Part shown: positions 47,469-56,488 of the stretch, in pieces | Numbering within the stretch: the first letter of the stretch is position 1 | Layout of the letters: each line of letters starts with the position of its first letter | NCBI GenBank assembly: GCA_965202735.1 | Contig: OZ241844.1 | Location: 3,844,001 to 3,908,000 of the forward strand | Length of the DNA stretch: 64,000 nt | Direction of reading: 5' to 3' | From: HK1 sp965202735 | GTDB lineage: Bacteria; Pseudomonadota; Gammaproteobacteria; HK1 | Notes under the pieces: generated by a model | The model's database searches: none | What the model saw: the letters and a program-made list of their open reading frames with translations, nothing else | What the model was told of the DNA's origin: nothing | Translations under genes and position numbers: made by a program

Positions 47469-49637
47469 TCAGCCCGCCGCATGTCCGGCAAGCTCCGGGT
47501 ACTCCGCAGCGAGCACCGAGAAGGCGCGCCGAACCTCCTCGCCCTCGCCGGTACGCTCCGCCTCCGGCATGCGCTCGACCGCCTCGAACACCCGGTGCTT
47601 CACGAAGAAGCGCCACTCCACCGGAAGCTGCGCGAGGATCGCGGTCAGCGCTTCGTAGTTCTCCCGCGTCCACATCCGCTCGAATGCGTTGCGGGCCTCG
47701 CTGTATCCGAAGCCTCGATGACCGTCGCCAGCGGCCATCCGCTCGCGCAGCGCGCCGGTCGCCTCTTCGTCCACCGCGTCGTCGGCGATCACGACGCCGT
47801 ACTCGGCGCGCGCCGCCTCCGGGGTGACGAAGCCGCGGCGCACGTCGGTCAGCACCCGGTCGGGCTCGCGCTCCAGCGGGCTGCCGTATCCGCCCGCGCC
47901 CGCGCTGGTGATCCGGATCACGTCGCCGGGGTTCGCGGTGACGACGTCGGTGTTGCCCAGATTCACCTCGCGGTTCGAGCCGGGGTTGAGCAGGAACGAA
48001 GAGGGCTTGCCGGCATGGCCGCCCCGCATGCCCCAGGGGGTGAAGTGGGAGCGGTCCCGGTTGCGTGCGGTGACCACCGTGTGCGGGGAGAACACCTGGA
48101 ACTCGAGCGTGGTTCCGGTGCCGCCCCGCCGGCGTCCGGCCCCGCCGGAATCGGTGGCCAGGCCGTACTTCAGGATCTTCACCGGCACCTCGGCCTCGTT
48201 GATCTCGACCGGGGTGTTCTTCAGGAAGCCGTAGCTTGCGCCGGAGCCCTCGGTCCCGTCGCGAAAGGCGAACCCGCCGCTGCCGCCGGTGATGGGGTCG
48301 AGATTCGCCATCAGGCGCCGCCCGGTACGCGGGTCGGTGGTGCGCACGTTGATGAGCGGGCCGCCGTCGCCGCAGGCCGCGGGCATGAGATCGGGCAGCG
48401 CGCGGGCGAATGCGCCGAACACGCACGACTGCAGCCGCATGGCCCCCAGGCTGCGCATGCCCACCGCTGCGGGGTACCTTGGATTCACCAGCGATCCTTC
48501 CGGGATCACGCAGCGCGCGGGACGCAGCAGCCCGGAGTTCAGCAGCACGGAGCGATCCATGGTGTACATCACGTAGATGTACGGGATCATCAGCAGCACA
48601 TGGCGGGGGTCCCCGCCGGTGGGGATGTTGAGCGAGGACGTGAGCTGGGGATCGGTCGCGGAGAAGTCGAAGGTCACCTCGTCGCCCTCCACGACAAGGC
48701 AAATTCGTTCTCGTGCGCCCATGAACGCCTCGGAAAGCGTAACCTCTTGATGAAGCGGCTCTTTTTCGGCTCGCGGGAATTCCGGACGAAGGGAATCCCG
48801 ACGGAAGTAACCCCTTGAATCAATTGGAGATGATCGAGAGAACGAATCAGCCCTGCCCTCCACGACCATGTTCACCGCGATGCGGCAAGGCTTGCCGTTC
48901 ACGGAGTCCTCGTCCATGTAGTCGGCGAAGAAGTACTCCCCGTCCGGAATGCGTTCGACGAGCCGTCTCGCCTGCCGCTCGGCATGGTCGAGCAGGTCCC
49001 GGATCCCTTCCCGGAAGGTGTCGATGCCGAACCGTCCGATCATCTCGTGGACCTTGCGCTCGCCGGTGGCCATCGCCGCGACCTGGGCCTTGAGATCGCC
49101 CCAGTTCTGCTCCGGCATGCGCACGTTCATGAGCATCACGTCGACCAGCTCGCGGTTGAGCTCGCCGCGCCGGTAGAGCTTCATGGGCGGAAAGCGGATG
49201 CCTTCCTGGTGCACCTCGGTGTTCGCCCGCGAGAGGCTCGCGGGCACCGCGCCGCCCACGTCCGTGTTGTGGACGTGGCCGACCGAGAAGCACACCAGCT
49301 CGCCCTCGTGGAAGATGGGCTTCCACAGATGGATGTCCGGGGAGTGCGTGCACACGAACCCGCTGTACGGATCGTTCGTCATGCACAGGTCGCCTTCCTC
49401 GTAACCGTCCACGAGGCCGATGGCGCGCCCGTAATCGAGGCCGACGAACCAGGTGGCGCCGAGATCGCAGGGCGAGGCGAAGGTCTTGCCGTCGGCGGTG
49501 GCGAGACCGGTGGTGAAGTCTTCGGTCTCCTTGACGAAGGTCGAGTGCGCGGTGCGGAACAGGGTGTGGGCCATGCTCTCGGTGGCGGCGGCGCAGTGGT
49601 TGGCGAGGATCTGCAACGTCACGCGATCGATTGCCAT
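47469..49637 (-). CDS. Hydantoinase/oxoprolinase B family protein carrying an in-frame mobile-element insert
   Basis: This 722-aa protein starts MAIDRVTLQILANHCAAATESMAHTLFRTA, the HyuB signature. Other family blocks are EGDLCMTNDPYSGFVCTHSPDI and DSGGAGRRRGG. Residues 262-318 are foreign: a 159-bp element plus a 12-bp target duplication adds exactly 57 codons with no stop. Removing them rejoins NMVVEG to DEVTFDFSATDPQ, the normal family sequence, giving a 665-aa protein. HyuB pairs with HyuA in ATP-dependent cleavage of hydantoins, oxoproline or similar rings. It is the last gene of a B-A-B operon. Whether the protein tolerates the insert is unknown. Confidence 0.9.
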   Translation of the reverse strand: MAIDRVTLQILANHCAAATESMAHTLFRTAHSTFVKETEDFTTGLATADGKTFASPCDLGATWFVGLDYGRAIGLVDGYEEGDLCMTNDPYSGFVCTHSPDIHLWKPIFHEGELVCFSVGHVHNTDVGGAVPASLSRANTEVHQEGIRFPPMKLYRRGELNRELVDVMLMNVRMPEQNWGDLKAQVAAMATGERKVHEMIGRFGIDTFREGIRDLLDHAERQARRLVERIPDGEYFFADYMDEDSVNGKPCRIAVNMVVEGRADSFSRSSPIDSRGYFRRDSLRPEFPRAEKEPLHQEVTLSEAFMGARERICLVVEGDEVTFDFSATDPQLTSSLNIPTGGDPRHVLLMIPYIYVMYTMDRSVLLNSGLLRPARCVIPEGSLVNPRYPAAVGMRSLGAMRLQSCVFGAFARALPDLMPAACGDGGPLINVRTTDPRTGRRLMANLDPITGGSGGFAFRDGTEGSGASYGFLKNTPVEINEAEVPVKILKYGLATDSGGAGRRRGGTGTTLEFQVFSPHTVVTARNRDRSHFTPWGMRGGHAGKPSSFLLNPGSNREVNLGNTDVVTANPGDVIRITSAGAGGYGSPLEREPDRVLTDVRRGFVTPEAARAEYGVVIADDAVDEEATGALRERMAAGDGHRGFGYSEARNAFERMWTRENYEALTAILAQLPVEWRFFVKHRVFEAVERMPEAERTGEGEEVRRAFSVLAAEYPELAGHAAG
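48696..48854 (-). mobile_element. 159-bp palindromic-ended element, copy 2, inserted in hydantoinase B gene
   Basis: It is bounded by a perfect 12-bp direct repeat GCCCTCCACGAC (48684-48695 and 48855-48866). Inverted ATTCGTTCTC/GAGAACGAAT lie near the ends. Element plus one repeat copy is 171 bp, a multiple of three, so the host frame continues. The inserted frame translates without stops to an Arg/Ser/Glu-rich peptide (SFSRSSPIDSRGYFRRDSLR onward). Confidence 0.95.
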
Positions 49638-49658
49638 GGACTCGCTCCTTGCGGGTTC

Positions 49659-51725
49659 TCAGGGGCCGGCGGACCGGTGGGTCGCGGGGGCGGGGGACAG
49701 GATCAGGTTTCCGAAGCCGTCCACCTCGCCGAGAAGTCCTTCCGGCACGCACGTGGTGCAGTCGCTCTGGGCGATGACGGCGGGGCCGCACAGGTGATGC
49801 CCGGGAACGAGGTGTGCCCGCAGGTACAGAGGGACGGAGCGCAGCGCCCCCGCCATGAACACCTGAAGGCGCCGTGCGGGCTCCGGCGCGGCGTCGACGC
49901 GTTCGCGTTCCGGAAAGTCGGGCTTCGGGCTCGCGCCGACGATGACCATGCGCAGGCTGATGACCTGCACCGCAGCCTCGCGGTCCGCGTGCTCGTAGAC
50001 CTGCTCGTGGCGCCGGTGGAACGCCTCCGCGATCCCCGCCAGGTCTCCCTGCGCCACCTGTCGCGGATCGAGCTCGGTCTCGATCTCGTAGGACTGGCCC
50101 CGGTAGCGCATGTCGGCGGAGTACACGAGGCGATGGTCGCCGCGGTAGCCGTGCTCCTCGAACAGCCACTTGCGGGCCCGCGCTTCCAGCGTCGCGCAGG
50201 TGTCGCGGATGACCGGTATCGCGCCCTCGTCGAGGTCGAGGAAGACGGTGGCGATGAAGTCGTTCTTGACGTCCGCGATGAGTCCCCCGAGCGCGCTCAG
50301 CACGCCGGGGGTGGGCGGGACCACGACATGCGACATGCCGAGCTCCCGGGCGAGGAAGCACGCGAGCATCGGGCCTGCGCCCCCGAACGCCTGCATCGCG
50401 AACTCCCGGTGGTCGATGCCGTCGCGCGAGATGAGCTTGCTCACCTCGACGTACATGCCGGATACGGCGATGTCCACGATGGCCTGGGCGGTCTGTTCGA
50501 TGCCGCGCCCGATGCGCCCGGCGAGTGCGGCCACCGCGGTGCGGGCCTTGTCCGCGTGGATGGTGATGGCGCTGTTCTCCAGCTCGAACTGTCCGATGTA
50601 TCCCAGCACCGCGAAGGCGTCGGTGATGGTGGGGCGCTCGCCGCCCCGGTCGTAGCAGGCGGGACCGGGGGTCGAGCCCGCGCTCTCCGGCCCCACCTTG
50701 AGCACCCCGAGCTCGTCGACCCATGCGATCGAGCCGCCCCCGGCGCCGATGGAGGTGACGGCGACGGTGGGAATGTAGATGGGAAGCTCGCCGATCATCT
50801 CGCCGGCGCCGTACTGGGGCATGCCGTCGCGGATGAAGGCGATGTCGGCGCTGGTGCCGCCGATGTCGAGGCTCATGGTGTTGCGGAAGCCGGAGAGTCG
50901 GGAGACGAAGCTCGCGCCGATGACGCCGGCTGCGGTTCCCGAGAGGATCATCTGCGCGCAGGCGGTCTTGCCGAGCTCCGCGCTCATGACTCCGCCGTTC
51001 GATTTCGTCACCAGAGGCTCGGCGGGGACGCCGGCATCGGCGAGGGCGTGCTCCAGGGAGGTGAGATAGTGCGCCACGCGGGGCTGGACGTAGCCGTGGA
51101 TGACGGCGGTGGTGGTCCGCTCGTACTCGCGGATGATCGGCCAGACGTCGCTCGAGCAGAACACCGGCAGCTCCGGCGCGAGGCGTCCGATCATGGCCTT
51201 CGCGGCGTGTTCGTTCTCCGGATTGCGATACGCGTTGATGAAGGCGAGCACGATGCCCTCGGCGCCGAGAGAGCGCGCACGCGCGACCGCGGCATCGACG
51301 CTCGCCTCGTCCACGGGAAGGTCCACGGAGCCGTCGAAGCGCATGCGCTCATCGACGGCGATGACGTGGTCTCTGGACACCAGGGGAGCCGGGCGCTTCG
51401 ACTGGAGATCATGGGGGTCCGGCATTTTCAGCCGCGCCACCTCGAGGACGTCCGTGAAGTTCCGGGTCGTGAGAAGGCAGAGCCGGACCCCCTTGCGCTG
51501 GATCACCGTGTTCACCCCGACCGTGGTGCCGTGGGTGAAGTAGACGATGCTCTCGGGTGCGACGCCGTAGCGCCGGCCGAGCTTCGCGATGCCCTCCATG
51601 ACCTCCGCGCCCGGCTCGTCCGGGGTGGAGAGCACCTTCAGCGTATGGAGCGCGTTGGTCTTCTCGTCGAATGCGCAGAAGTCGGTGAAGGTGCCGCCGA
51701 TGTCGACACCGACGCGGTAGGCCAT
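49659..51725 (-). CDS. Hydantoinase/oxoprolinase A family protein
   Basis: This 688-aa protein starts MAYRVGVDIGGTFTDFCAF, the ATP-binding phosphate loop of the HyuA/acetone-carboxylase-A group, followed by FTHGTTVGVNTVIQRKG, SLDIGGTSADIAF and GAGGGSIAWVDELGVLKVGPESAG. The C-terminal metal-binding domain is present. With HyuB it hydrolyses a cyclic amide with ATP; N-methylhydantoin, hydantoin and 5-oxoproline are the known substrate types. The ATG at 51725 has GGAGGGAG upstream. Gaps of 21 bp and 54 bp to the flanking B genes indicate one operon. Confidence 0.93.
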   Translation of the reverse strand: MAYRVGVDIGGTFTDFCAFDEKTNALHTLKVLSTPDEPGAEVMEGIAKLGRRYGVAPESIVYFTHGTTVGVNTVIQRKGVRLCLLTTRNFTDVLEVARLKMPDPHDLQSKRPAPLVSRDHVIAVDERMRFDGSVDLPVDEASVDAAVARARSLGAEGIVLAFINAYRNPENEHAAKAMIGRLAPELPVFCSSDVWPIIREYERTTTAVIHGYVQPRVAHYLTSLEHALADAGVPAEPLVTKSNGGVMSAELGKTACAQMILSGTAAGVIGASFVSRLSGFRNTMSLDIGGTSADIAFIRDGMPQYGAGEMIGELPIYIPTVAVTSIGAGGGSIAWVDELGVLKVGPESAGSTPGPACYDRGGERPTITDAFAVLGYIGQFELENSAITIHADKARTAVAALAGRIGRGIEQTAQAIVDIAVSGMYVEVSKLISRDGIDHREFAMQAFGGAGPMLACFLARELGMSHVVVPPTPGVLSALGGLIADVKNDFIATVFLDLDEGAIPVIRDTCATLEARARKWLFEEHGYRGDHRLVYSADMRYRGQSYEIETELDPRQVAQGDLAGIAEAFHRRHEQVYEHADREAAVQVISLRMVIVGASPKPDFPERERVDAAPEPARRLQVFMAGALRSVPLYLRAHLVPGHHLCGPAVIAQSDCTTCVPEGLLGEVDGFGNLILSPAPATHRSAGP

Positions 51726-51779
51726 GTCCCGATCTCCCTCCTTGCAGCGCCGTGCGCCCGGCACGGGCCGTGGAGTGGG

Positions 51780-53450
51780 TCAGCCCGCCGCGACGTCGAC
51801 CCCGTGCACCGCCTTCGCCGCCTTCCGCGAGATCCGTCCCGCCGCGACGTCCGCGGCCACCAGCGCCGGGTCGCGCTCGTGCGGGTCGCCGAAGCCGGCG
51901 CCGCCCGGAGTGTGCAGGACGAGCCGCTCTCCGGCCGGGATGCGCTGCGTGCCCTTGCCGTTCAGGACCGCGCCCGAGGCGAGCCTCACGCCGCCGCGCT
52001 CGCCCTCGTGGCCCCCGTGGCGCCCGCGCGGGGGATGGACGACGCGGTCGAACGACGCCAGCAGCTCGAAGTCCCTGCCGATGGCCGACTCGATCTCGAT
52101 GACCTGGCCGAGCCCGCCGCGGTGCCGCCCGTGGCCGCCCGAATCCGGCCTGAGCTCCTTGCGCCAGAACACCACCGGCGAGACCGACTCGTTGATCTCG
52201 ACCGGCGTCCCCCGCACCCCGCTCGGGTACGCGGTGGCGGAGAGCCCGTCCTTCGACGGCCGCGCGCCGGTGCCGCCGTTGCACACCGCGGTGACCGCGA
52301 ACAGCGCGCCGCTGGTCTGGTTGGCGGCCCGGTCGCTCTCGCCGCGCATGGTGACGTTCCACAGGCACGCCGCGCCCTCGGCCGGCACCCGCTCGGGGAC
52401 CGCCTGGGTCAGCGCGCCGAAGACCACGTCGGGCAGCATCTGGCCGATGATGTGGCGCGAGCACACCGCGGCGGGGTAGGGCGCGTTGAGCACGCACCCC
52501 TCGGGCGCGATCACCCTGAACGGCGCGAGCGAGCCCCAGTTGTTCGGCACCCCGGCGGAGACGATGCACGAGAGCCCGAAGCAGGTGTAGGCCGAGGTGT
52601 ACGCCATCGGCACGTTGACTCCGTGGCTCGACTTCGGCGAGGTGCCGTCGTAGTCGACGGTGATGCCGTCGTCCGCGATCCGGAGCTTCGCGACCAGGTC
52701 GAGCGGGCGCTCGTAGCCGTCGATCCGCATCGAGCTCCGGTACTCGCCCTTCGGCAGCTTCGCGATCTTGTCGAGCACCGCGCGGCGCGAGCTCTCGCAG
52801 ATGTACTCGCCGAGCTCGTCCAGGTCGTCGAGGTCGAACTCCGTCATCATCTCCACCAGGCGCTCGCAGCCCACGTCGTTGCACGCGGCCAGCGAGTACA
52901 CGTCGCCTTCGGACTCGACCGGCTGGCGCGTGTTCGCCCGCACCATCGCCATCAGGGTCTCGTTGAGCACGCCGCGGTCGGCGAGCTTGAGCATCGGGAT
53001 GTAGATGCCCTCCATGTGCACGTCGGTCGCGTCGGGGCCGAAGCCGATGCCGCCGATGTCGGTGAGGTGCGAGGTGCAGGAGAACAGCCCCACGAGCCGG
53101 CCGCGGTGGAAGCAGGGCGTGGTCAGCACGAAGTCGTTGAGGTGCCCGGTGCCCATCCACGGATCGTTGGTGATGTAGATGTCGCCCTCGTGCATCGTCT
53201 CGGCGGGGAAGTGGCGCAGGAAGTGGTTGACGGACTCGGCCATGGAGTTCACGTGCCCCGGGGTGCCGGTCACGGCTTGCGCGAGCATCCGTCCGCGGGG
53301 GTCGAACACCCCGGCGGAGAGGTCGCCGGCCTCGCGCACGATGGGCGAGAACGCGGTGCGGAGCAGCGCCTGCGCCTGCTCCTCGACGACCGCGATCAGG
53401 CGGTTCCACATGATCTGCATGCGGATGGTCTTCAGCGCATCGGTGCTCAT
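51780..53450 (-). CDS. Hydantoinase/oxoprolinase B family protein (second B subunit)
   Basis: This 556-aa protein has the standard HyuB length and motifs: QIMWNRLIAVVEEQAQALLRTAFSPIVREAGD, ITNDPWMGTGHLNDF, DYDGTSPKSSHGVNV and RPDSGGHGRHRGGLGQ. It is a distant paralogue of the interrupted B gene at 47469-49637. First gene of the B-A-B operon, starting at the ATG at 53450. Two B subunits around one A may give two complexes of different specificity, or one may be redundant, which could explain tolerance of the insertion. Confidence 0.93.
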   Translation of the reverse strand: MSTDALKTIRMQIMWNRLIAVVEEQAQALLRTAFSPIVREAGDLSAGVFDPRGRMLAQAVTGTPGHVNSMAESVNHFLRHFPAETMHEGDIYITNDPWMGTGHLNDFVLTTPCFHRGRLVGLFSCTSHLTDIGGIGFGPDATDVHMEGIYIPMLKLADRGVLNETLMAMVRANTRQPVESEGDVYSLAACNDVGCERLVEMMTEFDLDDLDELGEYICESSRRAVLDKIAKLPKGEYRSSMRIDGYERPLDLVAKLRIADDGITVDYDGTSPKSSHGVNVPMAYTSAYTCFGLSCIVSAGVPNNWGSLAPFRVIAPEGCVLNAPYPAAVCSRHIIGQMLPDVVFGALTQAVPERVPAEGAACLWNVTMRGESDRAANQTSGALFAVTAVCNGGTGARPSKDGLSATAYPSGVRGTPVEINESVSPVVFWRKELRPDSGGHGRHRGGLGQVIEIESAIGRDFELLASFDRVVHPPRGRHGGHEGERGGVRLASGAVLNGKGTQRIPAGERLVLHTPGGAGFGDPHERDPALVAADVAAGRISRKAAKAVHGVDVAAG

Positions 53451-53823
53451 CGGGTCGTCTCCTCCGAGGGTGGCGGCTCCGGCGGCTCCGGCTCCCGCCG
53501 CCGAGGCGGACCGGGCGCCGCGCGCATTGTGCCCGATCCGGCCGGGTCGCCGATATCGTCCGGTCGCGCGTTCCGGGTCCGGCCGCGCAACGGTCCGCGC
53601 GAGGAAAGTGTCCGCCGATGAATGTCGGCGCAGCGATTCCCGCCAGGCGGAAGCATGCTCCCGATTCCCCTCGGCCCGGCGCCCCGAGGGTCGAGGTCGC
53701 GCCGGCATCCCGCCACGGTACGGCCTCTCCGGGCGTCGGCGGGAATCGCTGATGCCGGCGCAGGACCATTGACTTGCAGAGCGGGTCCGGGCTCCAATTC
53801 GCCATCCTCCCGGAGTGACGGCG
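53451..53823. other. Divergent intergenic region between hydantoinase operon and PhyH gene
   Basis: These 373 bp must contain the promoters for both directions. They begin with a GGCGGCTCC-type triplet-rich run (53468-53500) and contain the repeat element at 53631-53751. No small gene or RNA was recognised. Confidence 0.5.
53631..53751. repeat. Inverted-repeat element, family ATTCCCGCCAG, copy 2
   Basis: CAGCGATTCCCGCC (53631-53644) and GGCGGGAATCGCTG (53738-53751) are a perfect 14-bp inverted pair. The interior aligns with the element at 33263-33374 (CCCCTCG, CGCCCCGA-GGTCGAG-TCGC, CCACGG-ACGGCCTCT). Both copies lie in divergent intergenic regions. Confidence 0.82.
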
Positions 53824-54672
53824 ATGGTCCGAGCCGTGGTCGACACCGGCGCGATCGCCGAGCGGTACCACCGCGACGGGTTCTGCTTCCCTGTCCACGT
53901 GCTGAGCGAGGCGCAGGCGCTTGCCTGTCGCGCCGAGCTCGAACGGCTCGAGGGGCGCGTGGCCGGGGGGACGCTGGGGAACAAGGGCCAGCTCAACTAC
54001 TGCCACGTCGTGTTCCGCTTCGCCGACGAGCTGGTCCGCCACCCGCGCATCCTCGATGCGGTGGAGCAGATTCTCGGACCCGACATCCTGTGCTGGGGAT
54101 CGACGTTCTTCACCAAGGAGCCGCGCACGCCGTCGTACGTGAGCTGGCACCAGGACCTGCGGTACTGGGGGTTTTCCGGCGACGACGAGGTGTCGGTCTG
54201 GCTCGCGCTCGGCCGGGTCACCGAGGCGCACGGCTGCATGCGCTTCGTGCCCGGCACCCACCGGCTCGGGCTGCTGGAGCATCGCGACACCTTCGACGAG
54301 GCGAACTTCCTGACCCGCGGGCAGGAGGCGGTGCTCGACGTGGACGAGAGCCGGACCGTGAAGGTCGAGCTGGAGGCCGGCCAGGCCTCGCTGCACCACG
54401 GCAGGCTGCTGCATGCCTCGGCGCCGAACGTGTCGGACGAGCGCCGGGTCGGCTTCGCCATCAACCACATCGCGCCCGCGATGCGTCAGGTGGTGGCCGA
54501 GCGCGACTACGCCGTCCTCGTGCGCGGCGAGGACCGGTACGGTCATTTCGAGCTGGTGCCGCCGCCCGAAGACGACCTCGCGCCCGAGGCGCTGGCCCGG
54601 CACCGCCGCATCCTCGACGCGCAGGCGCAGGCGCTCTACGAGGGGACGGACGCGGCCCGGACCGCACCATGA
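53824..54672 (+). CDS. Phytanoyl-CoA dioxygenase family protein
   Basis: This 282-aa protein is an Fe(II)/2-oxoglutarate oxygenase. The metal ligands are His109 and Asp111 in WHQDLRYWG and the distal His197 in LLHASAPN; the 2-oxoglutarate arginine is in DERRVGFAINH near residue 208. Substrate unknown; relatives act on acyl-CoAs, ectoine, phosphonates or natural products. The ATG at 53824 with GGAG eight bases upstream is preferred over a GTG nine bases earlier. Confidence 0.88.
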   Translation: MVRAVVDTGAIAERYHRDGFCFPVHVLSEAQALACRAELERLEGRVAGGTLGNKGQLNYCHVVFRFADELVRHPRILDAVEQILGPDILCWGSTFFTKEPRTPSYVSWHQDLRYWGFSGDDEVSVWLALGRVTEAHGCMRFVPGTHRLGLLEHRDTFDEANFLTRGQEAVLDVDESRTVKVELEAGQASLHHGRLLHASAPNVSDERRVGFAINHIAPAMRQVVAERDYAVLVRGEDRYGHFELVPPPEDDLAPEALARHRRILDAQAQALYEGTDAARTAP

Positions 54673-54930
54673 ATGCCGGGCGGGAGTGTCGGCGGTCCGG
54701 TATCGGAGAGGCGGACGGTGCCGTCTCGGGGAACGACTCCGTCCGCGCCGTTCGAACGTGGCGCCGACCGTTTCGTCCGGTGGACCCGCATGTCCGGCTC
54801 CGCCGGCGGCCAGGCGTTGCGGGTATCGTCCGCGGCGCCGGACGGCCGTCACCGACAGGAGCGCGGACATCCCGGACATGCGCCGGGCAGCCCCCGGCAG
54901 TGCATCCGGCGGCGCGAACGCGGCGTCCGC

Positions 54931-56277
54931 TCACGCACCGGCCGCGAACGACCGGATGCGGTTCTCGAGGTCCGGCGGCGCACGAAAGACGAACGTCTTC
55001 CTCCCGATCCGCCGCTGTTCCAGGAGCTCCAGCGCCGCGAGCCTGAACAGGTCCGCGCGACCGGTCGCATGGGCGACACGGTGGCTGGTCGTGTGCGATC
55101 GGATCGTGTACTCGGATTCCGGGTGCCGCATCGCATGGGCGAGCAGGCCGAGCTGGCGGTGGTTCAGATCGGTCGAGCGCTTCAGCATCCGTTCCACTTC
55201 TCCGATCTGATCGATCTTCCTCTTGATGTACGACTCGACATCCGCGAGCGCGCGCAGGATTACGTCGACCTGATGCACGATGAAGTAGGTGAGGTCGTTC
55301 CCGTCGGTCTCGGTGTGCAGGAACGCGCGAGCGTACCGTCCCGGCGCCTCCGCCAGATAGCGGCTGATGGAGGTGAGCTCGAACATCCAGTAGCCGTGGC
55401 GGAGCATGGACCAGTAGAACAGCGCACGCGCCAGGCGTCCGTTGCCGTCCTGGAACGGGTGGTCGTATGCGAGCCAGAAGTGCAGCGCGATGGCGCGAAT
55501 GACCGGATGGAGGAATGGACGGTCATCCCCGCCCCGATTGGCGAAGCGGAGCATGGCATGCATTCGATCGGGAAGCTCGCGCGCCGGGGGCGGAGTGTGC
55601 AGGACACGCTGGTCGCGTTCGTCCCACACCCGGACACGCGCGTCCTCCGGGCTCTGGACCCGTCCCTCGGCGTCCGGATCGTCCATGGTGTCCGCGGAGA
55701 GGGTCGCGTGCAGCCGCAGGACGGCCTCGGTGGTGAGCGGCTCGTCCCGCAGGCGGCGGATGTCTGCCATCGCCCGGTAGTTGTTGAGAATCATCCGCTC
55801 GCTCCGATCCCTCGGGCGCCTTCCGGAGCGGAGCAGGTTCGCGGCAACCCCGCGTGTCGTGGACGCTCCTTCGAGCTGGCTCGAGGTGATCGCCTCCTCG
55901 ATGAGCGAGCTGACGATGAACCGATCGCGCATGTCCGGATTCGTCACGTGCTCCGGGGTGCCGATCCATCCTCTCGCCTGACTGTCGATCCGGTGCAGCG
56001 CGTGCTGCACGTGGTCGGGGAGCATGCAGACGAACGGCCGACCGCGCACGTCGCGCAGCGGAAGCTGGCGATGCTGGGCGTCTCGTGACAGCCTGATCCC
56101 CAGCCACCACTGCTCGTGGCTCAGCCCGTCGGGAGGATCGAGACGGCGCAGCCGATCCCAGTGTTCGTAGCGGCCCCTCACCGTCGGCTCCAGCGGGCGT
56201 CGCAACAGGGTTGCGAGCGCGCCGGCATGTCGGGCAAGCAGATCGGACAGCGGTCTGGGAGCCTGGGGAAGCTTCAT
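54931..56277 (-). CDS. Fic family AMPylase with N-terminal inhibitory helix (class II)
   Basis: This 448-aa protein has the complete Fic motif HPFQDGNGRLAR (residues 273-284), whose histidine catalyses AMP transfer to target proteins. The self-inhibitory motif (S/T)xxxE(G/N) is SSQLEG at residues 132-137, upstream of the Fic core, which defines class II. The C-terminal roughly 90 residues look like a winged helix. N-terminal residues 1-110 resemble the Fic-associated domain. It was probably acquired as a single gene; no FicA-type antitoxin is adjacent. Two 31-bp repeats upstream may be its operator. Confidence 0.92.
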   Translation of the reverse strand: MKLPQAPRPLSDLLARHAGALATLLRRPLEPTVRGRYEHWDRLRRLDPPDGLSHEQWWLGIRLSRDAQHRQLPLRDVRGRPFVCMLPDHVQHALHRIDSQARGWIGTPEHVTNPDMRDRFIVSSLIEEAITSSQLEGASTTRGVAANLLRSGRRPRDRSERMILNNYRAMADIRRLRDEPLTTEAVLRLHATLSADTMDDPDAEGRVQSPEDARVRVWDERDQRVLHTPPPARELPDRMHAMLRFANRGGDDRPFLHPVIRAIALHFWLAYDHPFQDGNGRLARALFYWSMLRHGYWMFELTSISRYLAEAPGRYARAFLHTETDGNDLTYFIVHQVDVILRALADVESYIKRKIDQIGEVERMLKRSTDLNHRQLGLLAHAMRHPESEYTIRSHTTSHRVAHATGRADLFRLAALELLEQRRIGRKTFVFRAPPDLENRIRSFAAGA

Positions 56278-56301
56278 CGACCGGTACCTGGACGCAGGAA
56301 A

Positions 56302-56381
56302 TCGTCAATTCCGACTCGATTGATGATTATTGCACCGGATTTGCCACCATTCGTCAATCTCGCCCGAATTGATGAATATTG
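56302..56381 (-). promoter_or_regulatory. Two 31-bp direct repeats in an AT-rich patch upstream of fic
   Basis: Units at 56302-56332 and 56351-56381 share TCGTCAAT at the start and TTGATGA-TATTG at the end. Within each unit CGTCAAT and ATTGATG are near inverted repeats. A further partial match (ATTCAATCAGTCATCATCGA) lies at 56387-56406. The patch is unusually AT-rich for the window and lies 25-105 bp before the fic start, so it is a likely promoter-operator, perhaps for self-regulation through the winged helix of the Fic protein. Confidence 0.6.
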
Positions 56382-56488
56382 TCAGGATTCAATCAGTCAT
56401 CATCGAATTCGTCCGGAGTCGATGCGTCCCGGTTCTCCGGCAACCGGGGTACAGTCCCCAGGCCCGGACGCATCGAGGAGCGTGTCGC

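Noticed and set aside
48984..53621. A 1545-codon open frame on the plus strand across the hydantoinase operon.
   Set aside because: It is His/Val/Arg-rich antisense sequence. The minus strand encodes three clear hydantoinase subunits over the same bases.
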